Source: Owenia fusiformis (taxonomy: Eukaryota; Annelida; Polychaeta; Sabellida; Oweniidae). Taken from it: a DNA stretch of 64,000 nucleotides. The stretch's first letter is position 1; every line of letters starts with the position of its first letter. Below the pieces are notes generated by a model, which saw only the letters and a list, made by a program, of their open reading frames with translations, ran no database searches and had not been told where the DNA came from. The translations under genes were made by a program, and so were the position numbers. Positions 56,901 through 61,029 of the stretch are shown here, piece by piece. The stretch spans positions 34,504,538 to 34,568,537 of the forward strand of contig CAIIXF020000007.1 of assembly GCA_903813345.2 (NCBI GenBank), in the 5' to 3' direction.

Positions 56901-59361
56901 TGAGAGTTATGTTCTGGGAGGTTTTGGATAAAGGGTTTATCCCAAGGGAAATATGTGTATCTTCCAAGGGTTTACAGGAACTGAAAAATTACAGGATCTT
57001 AGGTTTGAATTAATAAAAGAAATATTTAACGATATGTATCAACAATTAAAATTTTTTTTATACACAATAATGCAGAAGCGGCAAAAAAGCTTGTTTCAAG
57101 TAACCCAGAAATATATTTAGGAATATATATTTTACGCAGAAATATATTGAACCATATATTTCACCCAGACTTAAATAAGATCATAAAATAAGCCGGATGA
57201 GTGAGCAATTCCCCATTTTAGACGAACCCTGGACTCCAATATCCAGATATCTCTAAATATGAGATTTAGCACAAATGCATGAGATTGCTTTTCGATCCCA
57301 AATTGATGGGAAACTTATTCGTCGATTAGGAGAAATACAGATGCTAAGTCTCAGCCATTAGGGCCTGGCATATTCCAGGCATATTCCTTACAACATTATT
57401 CATGAAACACAAAATTTATTTATGAAACTAAACTAATTAAGGATAAATTGAAGGAACAAGAAACAATCAAAGATGTCATATTCAAAGTTATCCATCAAAA
57501 ATTTAACATTAAATCTCACCATGTTTCACATTTTGAGAGGAATGAGCGAAATATGGTTGCAAACATGATATGTTTTGTAAGGGAGAACAGCAAAAATTGT
57601 GTTGTAACAAGGACAAAAAGATTTGTACATTTTGTAATTGGTGTTTTGTTATTTGCGCCTGACAGAGTCTAATTTATTGGAGTTTTATGCAGTTTCATGC
57701 CAAGAATCTCCTGCTTTAAAAATAGAGTCTTGTGTCTTCAAAACTTCTATTTTTGTGGTTTAGCAAATTGATTTATAAAAATGACATCATATATGAAAAA
57801 GAAATCATTATTACTGACCATTCACCGAAAATGGTTTTCAGTTAATATGTTTCTCAATTTGTCCAACAACATTACAGTCCTCGCAGTCAAAAATCCTCAA
57901 TTTTATGCTTTTTCATTTGTGTTTTTTTGTTCATCCTGATACATGCAATTTTCAGAACATTTCTGCCTTATTATTTCATTGGCTTTTTCAATTTCCCTTG
58001 TTATATTCCCAGCTTCTCCTGACCCCAGATCCCCATCACTTGTGTTTTTGACCCAATTTTCATAGTACCTATTAAATGATCCTTTTCATTTGTACAGTAA
58101 TGGTTACACATACTTAAATGAATGAAAAAGCTATTACGAGACTCAAACTTCCTCTTTATTTAATATGAGTATTCAAAAGTTTTGTAAACCTCCAGTGAAA
58201 TATAGAGCCAGCCAATATGGAAATCATAATGCAATTATATGTCTTATTTTATCTTAAAAGGGGCATCGTTTCAAAACAAATTCAAAGTTAATATATCGTC
58301 ACAGATTAAAGATCAACAAATTTTGTGACCTTGACTTCTGATATCTTAACATAAAATAAAATATCCTTCAAAAAATAAAGTCTAACATACAGCCCGAGAA
58401 CTTGAACTGATTCTTCATTTATTTATATGTGTCATCTTTCAAGGCTGTGCAATTGACTACTAGAGAAAAAACATGATATTCTCTTGTTTGTCCTTCAACT
58501 TATACTCCAGTGGCTGTGGCTTAACTGCATCTTGTTTTTTTTATCTATCAGTGTTTTTCATTAGACTTTCCCATCTCTATATACGTTTATTCATTTATAC
58601 CTCTTTCTTAAACTTCATTTAATCTCTTTTAAAATTATCTTCATGCTGAGAATAAGGGAATGTTGAGTCAAAAGTCTGCAGAGAGGAATATGGTGTCCTA
58701 TTAAATAAACCAGAAATGTAACACAATGAGAATAGGCCCATTTACATAAGTATCATGTGATGAATCAACATTTTCCTTCTGTCTTTAAGACAACATAAAT
58801 AATGGAATTGTTTTTCACAATGATTCAACTACAGGACCTTCACAATTTCTGAATCAAAAAGGGATTATCTGAAATGATCCATTTTATCTTCACGATAAAT
58901 GATGTCCGGGTTTTACTTAGGGAGGCAATTTAAAAATTGATGTCATTCAGAAATTCAACTGACAAAGTTTGGAGAGGGGGTGTGGGAGTTTTCATAAGAA
59001 TAGACACAATTAAATATGTAATTTCTTTAATACTCCAGTAATACTGAGCGATTCCTTTGACCAATTGATACATGCATCATGGACCTTCAAGGATTTTCAT
59101 TCTTTTTTGTTTCAAACAAATGTAATCATGTAATGATACAAGATGTCAATAAAAGTTATATAATTGATAAATACGGGCAATATACCTTTAGACCTTCTAT
59201 CTCATCGAACCAATGTACCACAACTATAATTATACTACCATTGCGGCAATGATATAAATGTGTTCAGACTCTAATAAAAAGGCTTACCTTGTTGGGAAAG
59301 AGGGGGCCTAGGTCCTACAATATTTGGCCCCCTTGGCCTCCCTTGCCAAGTCATTGGCGCT
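7950..59361 (-). CDS. SECISBP2L: SECIS-binding protein 2-like (SECISBP2L), 5' partial, 15 exons
   Basis: Exons in transcript order: 59361-59288, 47997-47558, 32091-31959, 19157-18241, 15799-15712, 15145-14937, 13882-13802, 13079-12981, 12792-12641, 12324-12257, 10928-10721, 10355-10250, 9671-9557, 9304-9150, 8915-7950. All phases match, giving 1269 residues plus TAA. In the family this protein binds the kink-turn of SECIS RNA elements and supports UGA recoding to selenocysteine. Visible parts: Pro-rich N-terminal region (1-171), VQTDFSDEIA motif (213-222), DSDSGYSSP, Sec-incorporation domain around 655-695 (PKAKKPSPLKKVILKE), L7Ae-like RNA-binding domain about 815-960 (HSRRFREYCNQVL, VIISPN, QSKGGLDDAL, FALGRRALGR, VPVSVVGVF) and a Ser/acid-rich tail. 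The Gly in FALGRRALGR, and tail motifs GHSRTPSACSAISF and RIESWVAETQ, recall vertebrate SECISBP2L (about 1100 residues) rather than SECISBP2. The start codon is not seen. Confidence 0.96.
9150..9304 (-). CDS. SECISBP2L: SECISBP2L exon: L7Ae core, second half
   Basis: Acceptor gtgactccag, donor GAG|gtatgc, 2 + 51 codons. Encodes GLDDALNNIIALCAEQDIPF, then FALGRRALGRACAKLVPVSVVGVFNYEG. These are the beta-alpha elements that grip the SECIS kink-turn; the IPFLFALGRRALG segment is the family hallmark. Confidence 0.96.
9557..9671 (-). CDS. SECISBP2L: SECISBP2L exon: L7Ae core, first half
   Basis: Acceptor ttatttcag, donor AAAG|gtatga. Reads AKSKRRIVLGLREVTKHLKL, then RKIKLVIISPNLERIQSK. The basic helix and the VIISPN strand match the SBP2 RNA-binding domain almost residue for residue. 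Confidence 0.96.
9672..10249 (-). other. Intron with small inverted-terminus element
   Basis: 578 bases. About 9773-10108 is bounded by AGGGTTCTCAC and its complement GTGAGAACCCT, like the ends of hAT-type non-autonomous elements, and holds a run of CAGAGTCTAAT-like words. Confidence 0.5.
10250..10355 (-). CDS. SECISBP2L: SECISBP2L exon: N-terminal helix of RNA-binding domain
   Basis: Acceptor ctattctag, donor AAG|gtatac. Reads YCNQVLDKDIDACCTILLQ, then DLVRFQDRLYHKDPVK. The CNQVL-x-K-[DE]-[IV]-D and RFQ[DE]R-[LM]-Y-x-KDPV pattern is diagnostic for SBP2 proteins. Confidence 0.95.
10356..10720 (-). other. Short intron
   Basis: 365 bases with GT/AG ends (minus strand); nothing else seen. Confidence 0.6.
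10721..10928 (-). CDS. SECISBP2L: SECISBP2L exon: Ser/Pro linker into RNA-binding domain
   Basis: Acceptor atttccag, donor AGAGA|gtaaga. Encodes a SP-dipeptide-rich linker (SPVSQTSPISMSPLSPGG, PASSGVNSP) followed by KDLNPALLKIHSRRFRE. Six or more Ser-Pro pairs make proline-directed phosphorylation plausible; this is inference. Confidence 0.94.
10929..12256 (-). other. Intron with a dispersed repeat ending in tandem GGAC-like words
   Basis: About 11030-11342 holds a repeat that ends in ACTAAGTTCGATGGGATAAT preceded by a GGACGGACAG run; the element at about 14340-14720 ends the same way (GAACTTCGTTCGTTGGGATAAT type end). No coding signal. Confidence 0.55.
12257..12324 (-). CDS. SECISBP2L: SECISBP2L exon: 68-base acidic/Ser exon
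   Basis: Acceptor ctttttcag, donor GATG|gtaatt. Reads TVSSSDGGFTSNLIMSDDFS. Not recognisable alone; accepted because its phase and both splice sites fit its neighbours exactly. Confidence 0.82.
12641..12792 (-). CDS. SECISBP2L: SECISBP2L exon: Sec-incorporation domain, second part
   Basis: Acceptor aaatgtag, donor AACAG|gtatga. Begins VILKEREERKKARN, the conserved end of the Sec-incorporation domain, then passes into an acidic stretch (DDTIEDDNDMASNEIDDDAI). Opposite-strand open frame here is a shadow. Confidence 0.93.
12981..13079 (-). CDS. SECISBP2L: SECISBP2L exon: Sec-incorporation domain, first part
   Basis: Acceptor atgtttcag, donor AAGAAG|gtaaga, exactly 33 codons. Reads KTPHNMLDSSAPMVKRGKE, then PKAKKPSPLKK. 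In SBP2 this basic domain is needed, together with the RNA-binding domain, for selenocysteine insertion. Confidence 0.94.
13080..13801 (-). other. Intron filled with a 23-bp minisatellite
   Basis: 722 bases; 13215-13660 is tandem repeat, the rest has no visible feature. Confidence 0.7.
13215..13660. repeat. Minisatellite, 23-bp unit
   Basis: About 19 copies of AACATGGAATCCTTACAACT plus GTT, diverged at one to three positions each, with a GATATGGAATCC variant appearing at both ends of the array. Confidence 0.92.
13802..13882 (-). CDS. SECISBP2L: SECISBP2L exon: Gln/Lys-rich linker
   Basis: Acceptor ttttcttag, donor GATTTG|gtgagt, 27 codons: KQQQEQGKEKEPETTKPNQP and IKSSSDL. The join ALE|KQQQ is also found in vertebrate SECISBP2L. 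Confidence 0.88.
13883..14936 (-). other. Intron with a dispersed repeat
   Basis: About 13940-14720 carries three diverged sub-blocks with recurrent GCCATTTTGAATTTT-like words and ends in a GACGGACGGACGG simple repeat plus GTTCGTTGGGATAAT. This style of element recurs near 11.0-11.3 kb and 47.3 kb. Confidence 0.6.
14937..15145 (-). CDS. SECISBP2L: SECISBP2L exon: basic helix and LNIAAMIDALE motif
   Basis: Acceptor ttatttcag, donor GAG|gtatat. A Lys/Arg-rich start (KTERKRRKRREMA, nuclear-localisation-like) leads to AEVELAEITFEQEMLKEMGL and IALNIAAMIDALE. The corresponding LxLxxMLxALE stretch is conserved in SECISBP2L upstream of the Sec-incorporation domain. Confidence 0.92.
15146..15711 (-). 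other. Intron
   Basis: 566 bases, acceptor and donor clear; no other signal seen. Confidence 0.6.
15712..15799 (-). CDS. SECISBP2L: SECISBP2L exon: 88-base Ser-rich exon
   Basis: Acceptor ttttttag, donor GATAG|gtaggt. Reads KSVESSHEDSHSVISYYASQ then PESVASEK. No known motif; phase and splice sites fit both neighbours. Confidence 0.83.
15868..16305. repeat. Minisatellite, 21-bp unit with 105-bp higher-order period
   Basis: About 20 copies of CAATATATGTTACAAATCGA plus A. Because 21 is a multiple of 3, an open frame of Cys/Tyr/Asn repeats appears on the minus strand. A five-unit block (marked by the CAAATAATTT variant at 16071 and 16176) is itself duplicated. Confidence 0.92.
16333..16728. mobile_element. 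Foldback MITE, about 396 bp
   Basis: Ends AGGGGAGGTATCAAAAGTTC and its near complement, with about 50 bases of pairing including the AACTAAATAAATCTAGTT inner part. A decayed relative (GAGGCATCAAAAGTTCA) is at about 60520-60600. Confidence 0.75.
17535..18134. mobile_element. TTAA-flanked foldback element, 600 bp
   Basis: Sits exactly between two TTAA tetranucleotides (17531-17534, 18135-18138). Terminal inverted repeats AGGAATATTCCTTGCCA; inner arms share the GATGACATCACTTCCTG-like block, so most of the element folds on itself. TTAA target duplication is characteristic of piggyBac-type transposition; no transposase is present. Confidence 0.8.
18241..19157 (-). CDS. SECISBP2L: SECISBP2L large disordered-region exon
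   Basis: Acceptor tgttttcag, donor GCACAA|gtgagt, 305 full codons. Starts FSDEIASLTLVERPNSLYRS, then DSDSGYSSPLHRR, a Gly/Pro/Ser-rich middle, a strong basic patch (GKKKRRRSRRRKKRNQG, likely nuclear/nucleolar signal), then LHFEDEEEFPDLGSS and SYSEVLKAQ. DSDSGY-x-SP and the FEDE-x-x-F acidic box are shared with vertebrate SECISBP2L. Several in-frame minus-strand and plus-strand open frames inside it are shadows. Confidence 0.95.
19900..20035. repeat. AT-rich tandem repeat, 33-bp unit
   Basis: Four copies of a unit containing TATATAACATTCATATATAT followed by ATTATTACATG. Confidence 0.85.
21605..21885. mobile_element. Small element with ATTCCATAGTTA inverted termini
   Basis: Ends ATTCCATAGTTA and TAACTATGGAAT. 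Immediately before it (about 21455-21600) is an imperfect palindrome centred on GCACGAGCGAGCGTAGCGAG, with arms GATATCTGCA and TGCAGATATC and outer arms ATCCTATGATTTA / TAAATCATAGGAT. Confidence 0.6.
23176..23510. repeat. GGGCC-rich dispersed repeat, copy 1
   Basis: Unusually G/C-tract-rich block starting at a G run and CCCGGGCCCCC, with repeated TGGGCC/AAGGCC words and ending TTGGTTCCTGGATCCGCC. The same sequence recurs at 28466-28760. Its open frames on both strands come from the word repetition. Confidence 0.8.
25282..26156. mobile_element. TA-flanked foldback element, 875 bp
   Basis: Terminal inverted repeats of over 200 bases starting CACTCCCCTCCATAAGTTTG, flanked by TA on both sides (25280-25281, 26157-26158). 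TA duplication and long inverted ends point to a Tc1/mariner-type non-autonomous element. The centre contains no transposase motif. Confidence 0.85.
26235..26480 (+). repeat. Dispersed repeat, copy on plus strand
   Basis: Contains CATCCCCAAAATTGCAACAG and GAAAAACATATCAAAAATGT; the reverse complement of the same 230-base block is at about 30340-30560. Confidence 0.75.
27704..28095. mobile_element. Foldback element, decayed copy 2
   Basis: Closely matches the element at 855-1395 from GTTTCGGTAACAAAATGTC through CAGAATCCCCA, AGTATCATATGTTTTAGAAA and CTTAAGTTACATAAACGG to CTGCCTACAACGTG, but the outer 30-40 bases at each end are lost. Confidence 0.8.
28466..28760. repeat. GGGCC-rich dispersed repeat, copy 2
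   Basis: Same order of words as the copy at 23176-23510: G run, CCCGGGCCCCCTTGGGTGG, AAGTGGGCC, TTAATTTCAGGCCAAATTTT, ending TTGTTGGTTCCCAGATCCAC. Confidence 0.8.
29121..29678. mobile_element. Foldback MITE with mariner-like ends, about 558 bp
   Basis: Left end CAGGGCGAGCCAAAAACGTA next to TA; right end is the degenerate complement (GGGTTACCTTTTTTGGCTC then TTA). Pairing extends over 150 bases (AATAACCCAGTC, CATATTTGGCA). Confidence 0.75.
30340..30560 (-). repeat. Dispersed repeat, copy on minus strand
   Basis: Reverse complement of the block at 26235-26480, including GTCCACTGCATA and TTGATATGTTTTTCAACTG. Confidence 0.75.
31959..32091 (-). CDS. SECISBP2L: SECISBP2L exon: MDAAVQTD motif exon
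   Basis: Acceptor ctttatttccag, donor ACAG|gtgagt, 44 codons + 1. Reads KKHMESNMVSIGIQNESGVL, ends IMLMDAAVQT with the Asp split over the junction and FSDEIA in the next exon. Vertebrate SECISBP2L has a comparable VDA-x-QQTDF motif in the same order, before DSDSGY. Two in-frame Met codons (MESNM) make it a possible alternative start exon. Confidence 0.93.
37335..39305. promoter_or_regulatory. CpG-enriched block with clustered NRF1-, ETS- and YY1-like motifs
   Basis: Against the AT-rich background this stretch has many CpGs. Motifs seen: perfect NRF1 palindrome TGCGCATGCGCA at 37392-37403 with a reverse CCAAT box (ATTGG, 37378-37382); further CATGCGCA-like words near 38755, 38812 and 38832; CCGGAAGT at 38483-38490; AAGATGGCGGC at 39264-39274; ACTTCCGG at 39295-39302; other ATGGCG words at about 38067, 38287 and 38888. 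These are typical of TATA-less animal housekeeping promoters, often bidirectional. No transcript start can be fixed. It could be a cryptic or internal promoter of SECISBP2L, the promoter of a non-coding or tiny gene, or a repeat carrying such motifs. Confidence 0.45.
38235..38264. repeat. GATAC microsatellite
   Basis: Four to five consecutive GATAC units. Confidence 0.7.
39972..40928 (+). mobile_element. Decayed Tc1/mariner-type transposon with intact ends
   Basis: Flanked by TA (39970-39971, 40929-40930). Terminal inverted repeats start CAGGGTGACCCAAAAAAAAT and extend about 190 bases. Between them a broken DDE transposase can be read on the plus strand around 40440-40650: a WF-x-KDGASPHTS block with an in-frame stop, then after a frame change SLDLNVPDFYIWGYLKDNVY with ENNPTTIAELQ. 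The pattern DGA-x-PH, SPDLNP-x-D and WGYLKD-x-VY identifies the family. The upstream two thirds of the coding region is deleted, so it is non-functional. Confidence 0.9.
40440..40650 (+). pseudogene. Mariner-like transposase fragment
   Basis: C-terminal catalytic part only, with at least one stop and one frameshift. DGASPHTS holds the second catalytic Asp region and SLDLNVPDFY the third. Standard mariner-like transposases are about 340 residues; under 80 residues remain. Confidence 0.85.
41630..42175. repeat. Minisatellite, 52-bp unit
   Basis: About ten copies of a unit containing CAACTGGGTACAAATGAATG then TTCAATTAGATGCAAGATCA. Words of the same type (TGGGTGCAAG, AACACTGGGGAGATCACTG) occur singly at 32360-32570 and 39640-39850, suggesting the array grew from one dispersed element. 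Confidence 0.9.
43773..44412. mobile_element. TTAA-flanked foldback element, 640 bp
   Basis: TTAA at 43769-43772 and 44413-44416. Inverted ends share GGTATCGATATGGTGAAC, and inner arms share AGGTCTCTCAGTATTGTAA / TTGTAATATTGAGAGG-like blocks. piggyBac-like target site; no transposase. Confidence 0.75.
44570..44690. repeat. Short tandem repeat, about 22-bp unit
   Basis: Five copies of GATCCCCAGTGTAAAAAGGA-type units. Confidence 0.75.
45122..45344. mobile_element. Small MITE, 223 bp
   Basis: Inverted ends AGGGTTTATTGGAGTGATTT and AAATCACTTAGGAAAACCCT, pairing over about 65 bases with GGGTTG and TTAACG-like inner words. Confidence 0.65.
45400..47280. repeat. Tandem array of a 340-bp unit ending in GACG simple repeat
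   Basis: About five copies marked by GTTAACTAAAATGGCTGAAA at 45795, 46135, 46473 and 46821 (spacing 338-348). Each contains ACAAAATTATTTCATA, GACACCTGAAATTATTTGTA and a GGCGACCATTTTGAAAATAG-like word. The array ends in a (GACG/GACA)n run at 47279-47346 and an AGCTCACCATGTGAGCT palindrome. Confidence 0.88.
47279..47346. repeat. GACGGACG/GACAGACG simple repeat
   Basis: Near-perfect 4-bp repeat, which opens the Pro-Ser-Val-Cys-type frame on the minus strand. Confidence 0.9.
47558..47997 (-). CDS. SECISBP2L: SECISBP2L exon: Pro/Ser/Tyr-rich N-terminal region
   Basis: Acceptor tatgctttcag, donor ATTAAG|gttagt, 2 + 146 codons. Starts PYTYSSSRPPGVPNQRM and is rich in Pro, Ser, His and Tyr throughout (PPPSSSANPHPHYSSHN, SPLNFISPPPTHK), ending ASVEPQHPIK. 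Low-complexity, presumably disordered, like the poorly conserved N-terminal third of vertebrate SECISBP2L. Not identifiable by motif; placed by phase, splice sites and position. Confidence 0.88.
51080..51200 (+). mobile_element. Possible tRNA-derived SINE
   Basis: CTGAGCTCACCAGGAAGAGC resembles a polymerase III A box with a GCTC/GAGC D-stem, and AAGGCTAAATCCCACG follows about 30 bases later like a decayed B box. No intact tRNA cloverleaf is formed, so it is not called a tRNA gene. Confidence 0.4.
53829..54750. repeat. Minisatellite, 18-bp unit, open on both strands
   Basis: About 50 copies of ACTTCAGTTAATGAAAGG with sub-types ending AAATG, AATAA and GGGCTATAG. Several sub-blocks are repeated as higher-order units of six or seven copies. 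Eighteen is a multiple of 3, so Thr-Ser-Val-Asn-Glu repeats appear on the plus strand and Leu-Thr-Glu-Val repeats on the minus strand; neither is credible as protein. Confidence 0.93.
56391..56683. mobile_element. TTAA-flanked MITE, 293 bp
   Basis: TTAA at 56387-56390 and 56684-56687. Inverted ends CCTCTTGAATACCAG / CTGGGTATTCAAGAGG; piggyBac ends typically begin with CC. An inner repeat GTGACAGAT-ATATC-GTC occurs twice near the right end. Confidence 0.8.
59288..59361 (-). CDS. SECISBP2L: SECISBP2L first visible exon: Pro/Gly/Arg-rich
   Basis: Acceptor gtttgtgttccag, donor CAACAAG|gtaagc, 1 + 24 codons + 1. Reads APMTWQGRPRGPNIVGPRPP, then LSQQ and a split Val. The in-frame Met could not be told from an internal residue; the good acceptor shows that more 5' exon sequence exists upstream. 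Confidence 0.82.
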
Positions 59362-61029
59362 CTGGAACACAAACATCAAAATATTATGCAACAATTTTTT
59401 CTATTCTCTATATAAATTGGTACTGGCAACTTAAATTGGAAATTGTAACAGAAAAGTTATTTAAACTAATATAAAGATAATTTTCAAAAGTCAACGAAAT
59501 TATGATTTTTTAGTCAACTTTATTCATAATAATGGACGTTGACTCTCTGATAAAATAACACTTATCTATTCATAATAAAAATCTTTAATAAAAAACAGAA
59601 GGTATAACAAGGAAGTACATGTACATGTACATATCCATTCGTCAAAGTATGTCTGATTTGATCAAATTTACCAGATAACGTCCTAGTTGCTAAAGTGAGG
59701 AGTTCTCAGATTGCTGGATATATTTGCTCGTGACTGACCAGCTTTTCAGTAACTGGATGTTACTATTAACATATGGGTAAAATATTTGGGTACAAATCAA
59801 CATCCTTCTTGGTGAAAATGATGGAAACAAAAATTTCTTGACAAAAGTTCATCTATTTTGTTGTAAAGACTATAACCAGTTGGGGACCAGTGAAATCTAG
59901 GACGAATAAATCAAAGGGATTGAACGTCTTGTTCCTCTGGGTTGTATTTGATTTTGAAAATTCATTTCTAAATTGTGAATGCTTTATGTTTAAGCAATCA
60001 CATCCATGAACATTTTGTATTTTATCTATTAATATTTTGGGGCTCTTGTAAGTGACTCATTTGCAGTAGTAGGAAGAGTATAAGATGAGCATGACAGAGT
60101 TAATGCCTCGCCCGAATAAAACACAAAACAGCCTGTTTACAGATGATAAGAGTAGCATATCTTTTTATGAAATAAATACTAGGCCACTTTGACCTTGACC
60201 TTTATAACTACAGTAGCTTCCGGGTGCTCATGTACTTCGATCTCTTATGTTTGAGGATACATGTCTTATACCCAATTACAAGTGTAAAGATAATTATAAG
60301 CCAACAAATCATACAATGTCACTTTGACACCTGAATCACTACATGAAGATTAATAAACGAAGGAAATAAATGAAAGGTGTGATATGTAACAACAAAGCAT
60401 ATGAACAGGTGTAGTGACAGTGAGCATCTTTGTGTAAATAGACTTGTGGTATTACTGTTTAATAATTAGTCATTATTTTTGCCTGTGATTTAAATTTACA
60501 TTCTAGGTATGATTGTTACATGGAGAGGCATCAAAAGTTCATTGTCTGTTTAAAATTTAACTAATCATTTTAAGTTATACTGCTGACCCCCCCCCCTTAA
60601 AACTCAATTCTTAAAATATTGAAAATCAGGATGGAGAATTATCTATTTTCACAAAGAAATTGATCACCCTTTATGTCACTTTACTCAATCTTTGAAGTCA
60701 GTAAAGCTTTAATTTCATGAAATTTCAAGACATGGATTTAGTCGGATGGAAAACTTTTCAGTATTGAAACACCCATTCCTAAACTTAATTGGTTGAGTCT
60801 CTAAACCGACAGCAATCTTTTGATAACAGTGATTTCTCCAGGAATAAGAACAACCGAATGTAGGGATTTTCAGAAATTGAAAATTACTTCACATCACAAC
60901 ATGAGAGCCTTGCAATAAATATCTTGAAATGAAAACTGTATATAATATGTATTGGCTTATTATTTACAAAGACGAGCACTCTTGCCACGTGACTGATGTT
61001 TATCTTATTATATCTCAAAGCTGCGGACA
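59362..61029 (-). other. Intron sequence upstream of the first visible exon
   Basis: No exon with a suitable phase-2 donor and open frame was found. A decayed relative of the 16.3-kb MITE is near 60520-60600. Otherwise nothing seen. Confidence 0.5.

Larger units (their letters stand above)
47998..59287 (-). other. 11.3-kb intron
   Basis: Contains a possible 27-base exon (48887-48913), a tRNA-like SINE near 51.1 kb, the 18-bp minisatellite 53.8-54.75 kb and a TTAA-flanked element at 56.4 kb. The rest (about 49.0-51.0, 51.3-53.8, 54.8-56.3, 56.8-59.2 kb) shows no gene signal. Confidence 0.65.

Noticed and set aside
57448-57672. 74-codon frame with a faint resemblance to LINE ORF1-type proteins (IKDVIFKVIHQKFNI)
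   Set aside because: Similarity is too weak, no reverse transcriptase nearby, and composition equals the surrounding AT-rich intron.
59641-59730. Further upstream SECISBP2L exon ending at a CTG|gtaaat donor
   Set aside because: All three frames hit a stop (TAG/TGA) before the donor, and the acceptor is poor.
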